Source: Paraburkholderia sediminicola
GTDB taxonomy: Bacteria > Pseudomonadota > Gammaproteobacteria > Burkholderiales > Burkholderiaceae
NCBI RefSeq assembly: GCF_902859805.1
Contig: NZ_CADIKC010000001.1
Span: 1,116,001-1,180,000, forward strand
DNA length: 64,000 nt
Reading direction: 5' to 3'
Part shown: positions 36,191 to 44,831 of the stretch, piece by piece
Numbering within the stretch: the stretch's first letter is position 1
How the letters are laid out: each line of letters starts with the position of its first letter
Made by a program: the position numbers and the translations under genes
The notes under the pieces: generated by a model
The model's database searches: none
The model's input: only the letters and a program-made list of their open reading frames with translations
Told to the model about the DNA's origin: nothing

Positions 36191-37852
36191 ATGAAGACGA
36201 TCAGGAGATGGAAGCGTACGCAAAACGCGATTGGCGTAAGCGTTGCCTTGCTTGCCGGACTGTACTCGCTAGGCGCAGTGGCGGACGATGATCACGAGCA
36301 TGAGTCAGTGAAACACGTGCTGCTGATTAGCTTCGACGGTTTGCATGAGCAGGACGTCGCACGCTGTATCGGTTCGAATGCATGCCCCAATCTTGCGTTG
36401 CTGGCCAAGTCGGGGACGACCTACACCAACGCGCACACGCCACATCTTTCGGATTCATTCCCGGGCCTCGCGGCGCTCGTTACCGGCGGCTCGCCCAAAT
36501 CCGCGGGCCTGTTCTACGACGTATCGTATGACCGCACGCTCTACGCGCCGTCCGATAGCAGTTGCACCGGCAAGCAAGGCTGGAACGTCGTATTCGACGA
36601 GACCACAGGCATCGACGGCGAGAACGGCGGCGCACTGACCAATCTCAACGGTGGCGGCGCGTTCAATCCGCAAGCCATCCCGCATGCGTTGGTCAATGGT
36701 GTCTGCACGCCCGTCTATCCGCACAATTATGTGAAGACCAACACGATCTTCGAAGTGGTCAAACGCAACGTGAAAGGTGCGCGCACCGCATGGGCGGACA
36801 AACATGCGTGGGGCTACGACTGGCTCAATGGTCCCTCAGGCACAGGCGTCGACGATCTTTCTCGCACCGAGATCAATTCGATTGATCCGGTTACCAAAAC
36901 GAACTACATCGACGTCTACACGCACACGGAAAAGTTCGACGATCTCCACGTGCAGTCGCTGATCAATGAAATTGACGGCAAGGATTCGACGGGCAAATCC
37001 AGCGCCGACATACCCACCGTGTTCGGCACCAACTTCCAGACATTGAGCGTCGCCCAGAAGGCAACGGTCGCGAACGGCGGTGGCTATCTGGATGCGAGCT
37101 TCACGCCGGGTCCGCAGGTGACCGGCGCGATTGCTTATCTGGACAACGCCTTGGGTCGCATCGTGTCCGAACTCAAGCAGCGCAACCTTTATTCGTCCAC
37201 GGCGATCATCGTCACGGCGAAGCATGGGCAGTCCCCGACCGATCATTCGAAGCTGGTCAAGAACGGCGACACGCTCTCCAAACTGCTTGAAGCAAACAAC
37301 TATCTGGATCCGAACGGCAACTTCGGGCAGAACAATACGAAAAGCGGCAACCTCAATGACGGAACGGGGCTAGTCGATACGGGCTTCGTGCAGACCGATG
37401 ACGTCGGCCTGATCTGGTTGCGCGATCAAAGCCAATTGCCTGCAGTCGTGAAGACGCTGAAAGACAACCTGAGCTGCAACGCGCCCGGCATCTGTGCGGA
37501 CGGTCCGCAGGCGTACATTCTGTATGGCGCGCAGTTGAACGGCTGGTTCGGCGATCCGGCACGCGGACGCACGCCTGACATCGTCGTCCAACCGAACCCG
37601 GGCGTTATCTATACCTCGAGTACGGCGAAAGACGAAGAGCACGGCGGCAACGCTCCCGACGACAGCCATCTCGGCCTGGTGGTCTACGTGCCTCACGCCC
37701 ATCACGCTGGTCGGACCAACGACGAGCGTGTGACGACCACGCAGGTCGCGCCGACGATCCTGCGTTTGCTCGACCTGGAACCTGAACTGCTGCACTCGGT
37801 CGCTATTGAAGGAACGCGTGCACTACCGGGCTTCGATCGCGAGCATTTCTAA
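36191..37852 (+). CDS. Secreted alkaline-phosphatase-superfamily phosphodiesterase
   Basis: This 553-residue protein has a signal peptide (hydrophobic core near residues 15-28, cleavage after GAVA). The mature enzyme resembles type I phosphodiesterase/nucleotide pyrophosphatases: the metal aspartate in LLISFDGLHEQD, the nucleophile region HLSDSFPGLAALVTGG, VTAKHGQSPTDH with metal ligands, and a late HAHHAG stretch. AAAAGGAC precedes the ATG. It stands alone. A role in releasing phosphate or degrading nucleotides outside the cytoplasm is likely but not proven. Confidence 0.88.
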   Translation: MKTIRRWKRTQNAIGVSVALLAGLYSLGAVADDDHEHESVKHVLLISFDGLHEQDVARCIGSNACPNLALLAKSGTTYTNAHTPHLSDSFPGLAALVTGGSPKSAGLFYDVSYDRTLYAPSDSSCTGKQGWNVVFDETTGIDGENGGALTNLNGGGAFNPQAIPHALVNGVCTPVYPHNYVKTNTIFEVVKRNVKGARTAWADKHAWGYDWLNGPSGTGVDDLSRTEINSIDPVTKTNYIDVYTHTEKFDDLHVQSLINEIDGKDSTGKSSADIPTVFGTNFQTLSVAQKATVANGGGYLDASFTPGPQVTGAIAYLDNALGRIVSELKQRNLYSSTAIIVTAKHGQSPTDHSKLVKNGDTLSKLLEANNYLDPNGNFGQNNTKSGNLNDGTGLVDTGFVQTDDVGLIWLRDQSQLPAVVKTLKDNLSCNAPGICADGPQAYILYGAQLNGWFGDPARGRTPDIVVQPNPGVIYTSSTAKDEEHGGNAPDDSHLGLVVYVPHAHHAGRTNDERVTTTQVAPTILRLLDLEPELLHSVAIEGTRALPGFDREHF

Positions 37853-37859
37853 GCGAATG

Positions 37860-37914
37860 GATGCGCGTGCGAGGCTAATGCCGCGCACGCGCATCGCCGA
37901 CGACGCTGTTTTTT
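37860..37914. terminator. Strong hairpin between convergent genes
   Basis: GATGCGCGTGCG (37860-37871) and CGCACGCGCATC (37884-37895) form a perfect 12-base stem with a 12-base loop, eight bases after the phosphodiesterase stop. A T-run (37909-37914) lies 13 bases beyond the stem. It probably ends transcription from the plus strand and also lies just beyond the convergent small gene. Confidence 0.65.
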
Positions 37915-38116
37915 AATCGCTCGATGTCGTTTCTGACGACGTCGCCGGGGACGTAGACAGCACCTTGATCGACTCCCAACGCGGATGCAGAAGTCGCAAC
38001 ATGGCGAGAATCGCGCTCTTGGAATCTTCTGACACGGTTAGCACGTCACTTCCTGTCTGAACCGCTTTCTTGCCATGCTGGCAATACTGATACTCCACGC
38101 GAACCGATACTGACAT
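37913..38116 (-). CDS. Hypothetical 67-residue protein
   Basis: This small acidic-to-neutral protein has a good Shine-Dalgarno (AGGAAGG) about nine bases upstream of the ATG at 38116. The sequence looks folded (SVRVEYQYCQHGKKAV, then ILAMLRLLHPRWESIKVLS), followed by a Ser/Thr-rich tail. There is no signal peptide. It follows another small gene (38181-38513) on the same strand, so the two may form an operon. Family unknown. Confidence 0.6.
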   Translation of the reverse strand: MSVSVRVEYQYCQHGKKAVQTGSDVLTVSEDSKSAILAMLRLLHPRWESIKVLSTSPATSSETTSSD

Positions 38117-38180
38117 GATTACGATTTCCTTCCTGTTGAGACTGATCTCTTACGAGTGATCGACGATTGAACGCTACCAG

Positions 38181-38513
38181 TCAGTCCCGGTTCGACTCGA
38201 TTCGATTGACGAATCCGCAATCCAGCAGGATCTGACACAAGGCTTCGGGTGAGCAGGATGATCCCGCCACTTCGCTCATCCGGGCGAGAACATCAGAGAA
38301 CGAAGCAAGAACGCGCCAACTGTCATAGTAAGCATGCAGTTGCGGCACGACTTCATTGCCCAGTTTTTCCCAGCGGACGGAGAGCATACCGACCGTTCCG
38401 CCGCCTTCCACCCGGTACAGACCGAAGGTGACGGCCGAGACAACGGCCATCACCCGGCAATAGGAAGCCGGGTTCACATAGAATTCACGCCTAAGACGTT
38501 CATCGTTGTTCAT
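38181..38513 (-). CDS. Hypothetical 110-residue protein
   Basis: The ATG at 38513 follows GGGGGAGAA, a strong ribosome-binding site. The 110 residues include a hydrophobic beta-like stretch (AVVSAVTFGLYRVEG) and helical segments with two cysteines near the C-terminus (SSCSPEALCQILLDCGF). There is no recognised family. It and the 67-residue gene downstream are spaced by 64 bases and probably co-expressed. Confidence 0.6.
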   Translation of the reverse strand: MNNDERLRREFYVNPASYCRVMAVVSAVTFGLYRVEGGGTVGMLSVRWEKLGNEVVPQLHAYYDSWRVLASFSDVLARMSEVAGSSCSPEALCQILLDCGFVNRIESNRD

Positions 38514-38714
38514 CGCCGTTCTCCCCCGAGTTTTTACGGTTGTAACCCGTATAACGGCGCGCAAACGTCGAACCTTGAGTCTCGCAGGGCGTTATGGTTC
38601 ACAGCGGCCCGCGCGGTATGCACGGGAGTTTCAGGCGGCCGCAGCCGAATTGCCTTGACCGCCTGACGATCTCTTCAAACAAGGCGTCCTGAACGTCGGA
38701 CGCCATCAAGAGAG

Positions 38715-39479
38715 TTACGTACGCGTAATCGATGCGCCGCCATCGACCAGCGAAGCAGTACCGGTCACGAACGACGAGTCATCGGATGCGAGATAAAGCA
38801 CCGAACGGGCGAGTTCTTCCGGTCGTGCAACCCGCTTGAGCGCATGCAAGCCGGTCACGAAGGCTTGCGAATCGGCGGTGTCGTTCATGTCGCGATACAT
38901 CGGCGTGTCCACGGCGCCGGGCAGAATGGCGTTGACGCGCACACCTTGCGGGCCATATTCGGCAGCCAGCGCTTGCGTCAGCCCAATCAGGCCGGCTTTG
39001 CTCGCGGCGTACGCCGCAGTGCCCGGGAAGGCGAACGAGTAACCAACGAACGTCGACGTGAAGATGACCGACCCACCACCGTGCTTCACCATCTCGGGGA
39101 TCTGGTGCTTTGCGCCCAAAAAGGCGCTCGTCAGATTGGTCGCCAAAGCAGCCGACCAGCCTGCTTCCGACACACCCGAGGTCGGGCCCATTTCACCGAG
39201 GGTGCCGGCGTTGTTGTAGGCGATATCGAGCCGGCCGAAGCGGCTGACGGCGAGCGCAACCAGCGCTTTCGCGAAATCCTCGGACTGCACGTCGCCCGCC
39301 AGGAACGCGGCCTCGCCGCCTTCGCTGACGATCTCCGCCGCGAGCGTTTCAAGTTCAGCTTCGCGGCGCGCCGCGATCACCACTTTTGCGCCTTCCGCGG
39401 CGAACAGTTTTGCGGTGGCACGGCCAATTCCCGCGCTGGCGCCGGTCACGATTGCGACTTTTCCTGATAAGCGTTGCAT
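38715..39479 (-). CDS. Short-chain dehydrogenase/reductase, LysR-linked
   Basis: The ATG at 39479 follows AGGAG by six bases and gives 254 residues. It has GASAGIGRATAK, YNNAG, catalytic YAASK and a VDGGASITRT C-terminus, as in glucose-dehydrogenase-like SDRs. The divergent LysR gene 139 bases away probably controls it. The substrate is unknown. Confidence 0.92.
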   Translation of the reverse strand: MQRLSGKVAIVTGASAGIGRATAKLFAAEGAKVVIAARREAELETLAAEIVSEGGEAAFLAGDVQSEDFAKALVALAVSRFGRLDIAYNNAGTLGEMGPTSGVSEAGWSAALATNLTSAFLGAKHQIPEMVKHGGGSVIFTSTFVGYSFAFPGTAAYAASKAGLIGLTQALAAEYGPQGVRVNAILPGAVDTPMYRDMNDTADSQAFVTGLHALKRVARPEELARSVLYLASDDSSFVTGTASLVDGGASITRT

Positions 39480-39584
39480 GTTCAATCTCCTGCTTCAGTG
39501 TGTTGACCAGTGCCCAGTGCCTTGGTCCGTGAGAAGCAATATAGGCTTCAGTCACTTTTGCAGGAAGGCTCAATACATGGGTAT

Positions 39585-39607
39585 ATCATTCAGCATTTGT
39601 GAATGAT
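39585..39607. promoter_or_regulatory. Inverted repeat in LysR/SDR divergent region
   Basis: ATCATTCA (39585-39592) and TGAATGAT (39600-39607) are perfect 8-base arms around 7 bases, ending 12 bases before the LysR ATG. Position over the ribosome-binding region suggests autorepression and control of the divergent SDR gene. Confidence 0.55.
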
Positions 39608-39618
39608 CGGGGAAAGAC

Positions 39619-40536
39619 ATGGACCGGCTGCGTGCTTATGAAGTCTTTGTGACCGTGGTGAGCCGCGGCAGCTTCACGCGCGCCGCCGATGCGCTCGAGA
39701 CGTCGCCCGCAAACGTAACCCGCTATATGAATGAGCTGGAAGCGCACCTCGGCACACGTCTGCTGAATCGCACTTCGCGCAGGCTTTCTCTGACCGAGGG
39801 TGGCGAGACGCTTTACGCCCGCTGCAAATCTATTCTCGACGACGTCGCCGAGACTGAGGGGCTTGTGTCATCGGCGTCGGTCGAACCGCGCGGCCGGTTG
39901 CGCATCAATGCGCCTGTGAGCTTTGGCATTCTGCACCTGGCGCCGCTATGGCCCGAGTTCATGCGGAAATACCCCGGCGTGGAACTCGATGTCGCGCTGA
40001 TTGATCGTGTGGTCGATATCGTCGAGGAAGGCTACGACCTTGCCATTCGCATCTCACGCGCCGGTTCGACCAGCCACGCGGCGCGCAAGCTGGCCACATC
40101 GAGAAACATCCTGTGTGCGTCGCCGGAGTACCTCGCGCGTTGCGGATACCCCGCAACGCCAGCCGACCTGATCGAGCATCAATGCATCGGCTACTCGTAT
40201 GCCGCCACCGGCGACGAGTGGCAACTGATGGACCGTGAACGCAAACCTCACACCGTGAAGGTCAACTGTCACATGCATACCAACAACGGCGATACAGCAC
40301 GTGCGGCGGCACTCGCCGGGCAAGGCGTGATCTGGCAACCCACCTTTCTTATCGGTAACGACCTGCGCACCGGCAAGCTGGTTCAGGTGTTGCCTGACTA
40401 TCGCCTGCCTGACATCGACGTCCTCGCCGTGTATCCGAGCCGCCGGCATCTGAGTGCCAAGATACGTGCGATGGTCGATTTCCTCGTCGATGCGTTCGGC
40501 GGCGTGCCGCCGTGGGATCGGGATGAGGGAGGTTGA
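39619..40536 (+). CDS. LysR-family regulator
   Basis: This 305-residue protein has a wHTH (FTRAADALETSPANVTRYMNELEAHLGTRLLNRTSRRLSLT) and an effector domain starting near PRGRLRINAPVSFG; the combination fits the CrgA-like LTTR branch. GGGGAAAG precedes the ATG. It is divergent from an SDR gene and converges with the SDR gene at 40606, with 69 bases between. Confidence 0.93.
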   Translation: MDRLRAYEVFVTVVSRGSFTRAADALETSPANVTRYMNELEAHLGTRLLNRTSRRLSLTEGGETLYARCKSILDDVAETEGLVSSASVEPRGRLRINAPVSFGILHLAPLWPEFMRKYPGVELDVALIDRVVDIVEEGYDLAIRISRAGSTSHAARKLATSRNILCASPEYLARCGYPATPADLIEHQCIGYSYAATGDEWQLMDRERKPHTVKVNCHMHTNNGDTARAAALAGQGVIWQPTFLIGNDLRTGKLVQVLPDYRLPDIDVLAVYPSRRHLSAKIRAMVDFLVDAFGGVPPWDRDEGG

Positions 40537-40605
40537 ACGAAGGTCGTGCCGCTGCCGCCAGATACGCGTCGATTTGCCTGCGATGCGTATCCGGCAGGCA
40601 GTCAA

Positions 40606-41361
40606 TCACCCACCGAAGACTGCCGTCATCTGCGCATTAAAGTTATTGACGAAGGCGTGCTCGCCGGGTCCCGGGTTCGCGCGGAACGCCTTCGCCCCTT
40701 CAACCAGCACCTCATCCGCGTCCGTTCCGAGGACAGCGATCGTTTCGTCGATAAAGGCGTCAAGCGGCATCGCCTGTTCGGCTTCGCGGCTGTTCATGAG
40801 ATCCGTGCGCACCCAGGGCGGTGCGATTTCGAGTACCCGAACGTTTGTGTCCCGCAGCATGAAGCGTTGCGAGAGGACGTACGAATGCAGCGCCGCCTTG
40901 GTCGACGAATACACTGACGTCACGGCCAACGGAACGAAAGCGAGGACCGAACTCGTATAGGCGACGACAGCGTCGTTCCGGGTCTTGAGATGATCGAGCA
41001 GCGCCGATGTCATGCGGATCGGCCCGATGAGGTTGGTCGTGACCGTGGACACCAGCAGCGCGTCGTCGATGTGGCCACCCGCCTGGTCGGGCTCCATGAT
41101 CCCGGCGTTGTTGATCAGCACGTTGAGGTCGGGATAGTCCGCGATCAGTTGCGCCGCTACCTTCTCGATGCTGGCCGGGTCGGCAACGTCGAGCTCGATC
41201 GCCGCCATGCCGGGATTCGCCGCCACCACCTCGTCGAGATGGCCGCGCCGGCGGCCGCTGATGATGACTTTGTTGCCACGCTTGTGGAGCGCCTCGGCAA
41301 GCCCGCGGCCAATGCCCGAACCGCCGCCCGTGATGAAGATCGTGTTTCCGGTGAGTTTCAT
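40606..41361 (-). CDS. DltE-like short-chain dehydrogenase
   Basis: This 251-residue SDR has GGGSGIGRGLAEAL, LNVLINNAG and catalytic YSSTKAAL, and fits the DltE/YciK branch (ISGRRRGHLDEV after the second strand and PPWVRTDL). It lies 54 bases downstream of a SnoaL-like gene on the same strand; both are divergent from a TetR gene, so they are probably one TetR-repressed operon. Substrate unknown. Confidence 0.92.
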   Translation of the reverse strand: MKLTGNTIFITGGGSGIGRGLAEALHKRGNKVIISGRRRGHLDEVVAANPGMAAIELDVADPASIEKVAAQLIADYPDLNVLINNAGIMEPDQAGGHIDDALLVSTVTTNLIGPIRMTSALLDHLKTRNDAVVAYTSSVLAFVPLAVTSVYSSTKAALHSYVLSQRFMLRDTNVRVLEIAPPWVRTDLMNSREAEQAMPLDAFIDETIAVLGTDADEVLVEGAKAFRANPGPGEHAFVNNFNAQMTAVFGG

Positions 41362-41415
41362 GATCGTATTCCTGATGAAGTTGAAGTTGATTTGCTGTTG
41401 ATGAGCTTGGCGTGG

Positions 41416-41817
41416 TCAGGCAGGAAAGCTGTCGCCGAACATCGGCAGGCCGCTCGCTGATTCCGCCTGGGTCGCTTCGTCCTGAAGCACGTCCCAGTGC
41501 TCGGCGAGCTTGCCGTTTTCAAAGCGGACGACGTCGGCTGCGATCCACGCAGCAGGCCGGCCGTGTCCCGAGAAGCGCCCATGTGCAATGACATAGTCGC
41601 CCTCGGCCAGGATCAGCTGGTTCTCATAGCGCAAGGTGTCGGGCAGCGTGCGGATCAGGTCGAACAGGCCGTCGCGTCCCGGCGCGATATGAGCGCTATG
41701 CTGGATGTAACTGTCTGACCAGAAGCGCGCGGCTGCTGCGTAGTCGCGCTTGTTGAACAGGGTGTCGAATGCTTCCAGCACGAGCGCCTTGTTCTGTTCA
41801 GGGGTTGTCTTCGTCAT
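41416..41817 (-). CDS. SnoaL-like (NTF2-fold) protein
   Basis: The ATG at 41817 follows AAAGAGGA and gives 133 residues. The cone fold is shown by an N-terminal helix pair (LEAFDTLFNKRDYAAAARFW), SYIQHSAHIAPGRDGL, and strands around LILAEGDYVIAHGRFSGHG and RFENGKLAEHWDVLQDE. Such proteins act as small hydrolases or isomerases, or have no known role. It is the first gene of the operon opposite the TetR gene. Confidence 0.9.
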   Translation of the reverse strand: MTKTTPEQNKALVLEAFDTLFNKRDYAAAARFWSDSYIQHSAHIAPGRDGLFDLIRTLPDTLRYENQLILAEGDYVIAHGRFSGHGRPAAWIAADVVRFENGKLAEHWDVLQDEATQAESASGLPMFGDSFPA

Positions 41818-41922
41818 GTCGAAGTCCTCTTTCAAGAGTGAGGTGACGACGCGTTCAGGCGTCGGATAACCGTTGTGCCTCCCGCCGCCTGGACATACAG
41901 GTAAAGAAGGCTATACTTAAGA

Positions 41923-41996
41923 CAATGGTGAATGACATTGTCATTGAAATGGATTGTGGGCGGCCACCCTGGCAATGTCAATGGTGATCACCATTG
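41923..41996. promoter_or_regulatory. Paired operators between SnoaL and TetR genes
   Basis: CAATGGTGATCACCATTG (41979-41996) is a perfect 18-base palindrome. The same half site CAATGGTGA recurs at 41923-41931, exactly 56 bases away, continued by ATGACATTG so that the outer five bases are again symmetric. A further perfect repeat, AATGACA-T-TGTCATT, covers 41931-41945. These fit binding sites for the TetR protein encoded from 42046. Confidence 0.7.
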
Positions 41997-42045
41997 TATT
42001 TTTTGATGGGTCTTATTGGGCCGCACTCGGCCAAAGGGAGGGAAA

Positions 42046-42684
42046 GTGGGTGTTTCCAGGCAGCAGGCGGCGGAAAACCGGCACGCGATCGTGGCAGCGG
42101 CTGAGAAGCTGTTTCGCGAACGCGGCGTCGATGCGGTCGGTCTCGCCGAGCTGATGAAAGCGGCGGGCTTTACGCAGGGCGGTTTCTACAACCACTTCAA
42201 ATCAAAAGACGCGCTGGTCGCCGCGGTGATGGAAAAGGCGATGGAAGAAGGCGGAGAGGCTTATGCTGCTCTGATCGACGGCGCGAAGTCATCGGGCGCT
42301 GACCCGGTCAAGTACAACATTGAGTGGTACCTGTCTCCCGAGCATCGCGCGAATATCGAGGCCGGTTGCCCCTGGTCGGGTTTTGTAGGCGACGCCCGCC
42401 GATTCGACGACGTCGCGCGCGGCGCTTATGCAGAGGGGCTCGCGGTAAACCTCGCCCGATTCGCCAGGGTCATCGAAGAGACCGAGGGAATCAGCGAAGG
42501 CGGCCGCAGCAAGGCGATCACTTTGTTCAGCCAGATGGTTGGTGCGCTGCTGCTTTCGCGTGCTGTTGCAGATGTTGACCCGGCGCTTGCGGATGAAATT
42601 CTTGACGAGGGTCGCCAGCATCTGCTCGCTGCGGTGGAGACGCAAGCTGAAACTCAATCGCGGGTGCGTTCGCGGCGGCGGTAG
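42046..42684 (+). CDS. TetR-family repressor
   Basis: The GTG at 42046 follows AAGGGAGGG and gives 212 residues; a TTG at 42016 is less likely. The HTH (IVAAAEKLFRERGVDAVGLAELMKAAGFTQGGFYNHFKSKDALV) is followed by a helical ligand domain containing a GCPWSGFVGDARRFDD stretch. It fits the AcrR/NemR-like branch. It probably represses the divergent SnoaL-SDR operon and itself. Confidence 0.92.
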   Translation: MGVSRQQAAENRHAIVAAAEKLFRERGVDAVGLAELMKAAGFTQGGFYNHFKSKDALVAAVMEKAMEEGGEAYAALIDGAKSSGADPVKYNIEWYLSPEHRANIEAGCPWSGFVGDARRFDDVARGAYAEGLAVNLARFARVIEETEGISEGGRSKAITLFSQMVGALLLSRAVADVDPALADEILDEGRQHLLAAVETQAETQSRVRSRRR

Positions 42685-42697
42685 GTCAATGCGTAGT

Positions 42698-42737
42698 GCG
42701 GCGGTGTGACTAGAGCGTTATCGAGACTCACCGCCGC
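42698..42737 (+). repeat. GC-rich inverted repeat after the TetR gene
   Basis: GCGGCGGTG (42698-42706) and CACCGCCGC (42729-42737) are perfect 9-base arms with a 22-base loop, 14 bases after the TetR stop. There is no T-tract. It is a possible transcription end or RNA stabiliser; the remaining gap to 42918 shows nothing else. Confidence 0.4.
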
Positions 42738-42918
42738 TTCGCGCTCCCGCTGCGACGCGGTCATCAACAATCTCTCACTTCCCCCCATCAGAACGATCAG
42801 AAATTGCACCACGGCGCACCCGGTGGATTTTGGCTATCGCAGCGCTCTTTTACGATCGTCATAGCCTCACGCGATCAGAAAAGGCCGCGGAAGTGCCAGC
42901 GTTTCCTCCAAACCATCG

Positions 42919-44079
42919 ATGCAACCCAGCGAGCGCCCGAACATGCAAAACCTGAAATTCATTCCTCCCTTCCTCGCGATAGTGTTCGCGGCGCAACCGC
43001 TTCTCGCAGAAGCAGACGTCATGGTCAAGATCGGTCAGGTATCGCCGTTGTCCGGCGAACTGGCCCACATCGGCAAGGATGACGAAAACGGTGTCCGGCT
43101 CGCAATCGAAGATCTCAACGCGAAGAAACTCCGGATCGGCGGACAGCAGGTCACGTTCGCACTCGATTCGCAGGATGATGGTGCGGATCCGAAAACCGCC
43201 GTGACTGTTGCGCAAAAACTGGTCGATGATCGGGTTGCCGGCGTCGTAGGCCACGCCAACTCGGGTACGTCGATCCCCGCATCGAAAATCTACTCGGACG
43301 CCGGCATACCGATGATCACCGAGTCGGCAACCAACCCAAAGCTCACGGCGCAAGGTTTTAAAACCGTTTTCCGCATGGTTGCGAACGATGTGCGGCAAGG
43401 CACGGTCATCGGCACTTATCTTGTGAAGAACCTGAAGGCCACGAAGATCGCCATCGTCGACGATCGAACAGCCTATGGACAGGGACTGGCCGACGAAGTC
43501 GAAAAAGCGGTCAAGGCCTCGGGAGGCACCGTTGTCGCGCGTGAGTACGGTACCGACAAAACCACCAACTGGATGGCGGTCCTCACGACTATCAAGAGCC
43601 GCGTTCCGGATGGGATCGTCTTCACGGGCGGAGACACGCAAGCGGCCGCATTCGTCCAGCAGGCTCAGAAGCTTGGTCTGAAAGCCAAACTCATCGCGGG
43701 TGACGAGGCCTGTACGCCGCAATTCATCAAACTCGCGGGTGCCGCGATGAACAGCGGCACGTATTGCACGCTGGCGGGCGTACCGCCTTCGCAAATGCCG
43801 CAAGGCGACGCGTTCTTCAAGCGCTACCAGCAGCGGTTTGGCGTGCCCGTGCAACTCTACGCGCCGTATGCGTACGACGCCGTCATGGCGATGGCCAGTG
43901 CAATGCAGGCGGCCGATTCGGTCGACCCGAAAGTCTATCTGCCCAAGCTACAGAACCTGGCACTGGAGGGTGTGACGGGACAGATCAGGTTTGACGGCAA
44001 CGGCGACATTCGCAACGGCGCGATTACCGTCCGGCAGTTTGGCCAAGGCGATTGGCACGACACCAGCGTCGTCAGATAA
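42919..44079 (+). CDS. Branched-chain amino acid-type ABC substrate-binding protein, orphan
   Basis: This up to 386-residue protein (ATG 42943 is an equally likely start) has a signal peptide (FIPPFLAIVFAAQPLLAEA) and then the LivJ/LivK fold: VKIGQVSPLSGELAHIGKDDENG, GVVGHANSGTSIPASKIY, KTVFRMVANDVRQG and TKIAIVDDRTAYGQGLADEV. It binds an amino acid or similar ligand in the periplasm. No permease or ATPase gene adjoins it, so it must use a transporter encoded elsewhere. It converges with the Lrp-type gene and may serve the diaminopropionate-linked genes beyond it. Confidence 0.93.
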   Translation: MQPSERPNMQNLKFIPPFLAIVFAAQPLLAEADVMVKIGQVSPLSGELAHIGKDDENGVRLAIEDLNAKKLRIGGQQVTFALDSQDDGADPKTAVTVAQKLVDDRVAGVVGHANSGTSIPASKIYSDAGIPMITESATNPKLTAQGFKTVFRMVANDVRQGTVIGTYLVKNLKATKIAIVDDRTAYGQGLADEVEKAVKASGGTVVAREYGTDKTTNWMAVLTTIKSRVPDGIVFTGGDTQAAAFVQQAQKLGLKAKLIAGDEACTPQFIKLAGAAMNSGTYCTLAGVPPSQMPQGDAFFKRYQQRFGVPVQLYAPYAYDAVMAMASAMQAADSVDPKVYLPKLQNLALEGVTGQIRFDGNGDIRNGAITVRQFGQGDWHDTSVVR

Positions 44080-44184
44080 GAGCGGTCGCGACAACGTAGT
44101 GGGCATCGTCTGCCGCTTGTCGACAGCGATGCGACGCATACGTTGCGATCCGCCCGGCCCGGCGTCGCGCTCAGACGACATGCG

Positions 44185-44661
44185 TCAATCGTCGATATCA
44201 ACAGGCACGCCCAATCCAACCTTCACGCGGCTCATGCTCACGAGCGTCTTGAAGCGCTTCACGTTGTTATTGGAAAAAAACAGTTGCCGGGTCAGGTCGG
44301 TGTACTGCTCCATATCGCGCACTGTGAGAATCAGTACGAAATCCCATTCACCCGCGACGTAGTAGCACTGCTGGATCTGCGGGCATTGTTCAAAGGTTCG
44401 CTTCATGGAATCGAGCAGATCGATCTGTTCGCTCTCGACTTCCACCGTGGAAACGATGGTGAGAGGACAGCCCACTTTTTCGGGCGAGACGATCGCTGTG
44501 TACCGATCAATCACGCCGTCTTCGGCAAGGCGGCGCAGACGGCGGTTCACCGCGGCAGTCGAGAGGTTGACCCGGGCGCCAAGTTCATTTTGCGGGAGTT
44601 GAGCGTCCTGCTGGATCTCGGCCAAGAGCTTGCGATCGAAAGCGTCGAGAGTGATAGCCAT
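44185..44661 (-). CDS. Lrp/AsnC-family regulator
   Basis: The ATG at 44661 gives 158 residues. The AsnC-type HTH (LDAFDRKLLAEIQQDAQLPQNELGARVNLSTAAVNRRLRRL) is followed by the RAM ligand domain (TIVSTVEVESEQIDL, CYYVAGEWDFVLILTV). It is divergent from diaminopropionate ammonia-lyase, with a perfect palindrome between them, which points to a local amino-acid-responsive activator. Confidence 0.93.
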   Translation of the reverse strand: MAITLDAFDRKLLAEIQQDAQLPQNELGARVNLSTAAVNRRLRRLAEDGVIDRYTAIVSPEKVGCPLTIVSTVEVESEQIDLLDSMKRTFEQCPQIQQCYYVAGEWDFVLILTVRDMEQYTDLTRQLFFSNNNVKRFKTLVSMSRVKVGLGVPVDIDD

Positions 44662-44693
44662 GAGGCGGGTCCCTGTACGAAAGCGAGAAATTA

Positions 44694-44709
44694 TTGCGTC
44701 TGGACGCAA
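44694..44709. promoter_or_regulatory. Palindrome upstream of dpaL and the Lrp-type gene
   Basis: TTGCGTC-TG-GACGCAA is a perfect palindrome with 7-base arms, 33 bases from the Lrp-type ATG and 122 bases before dpaL. Size and position fit an Lrp/AsnC dimer site. Confidence 0.6.
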
Positions 44710-44831
44710 GATTTAGGGATTAATTTAAGCACGTCAAGCAATATTATTTTGGCATTGGTTGACTTATCGATTCCCCGCGGCGGGGAGCCCGACGGTCCTG
44801 CCGAACAATCATTCACTGGAGCCACACCGCA

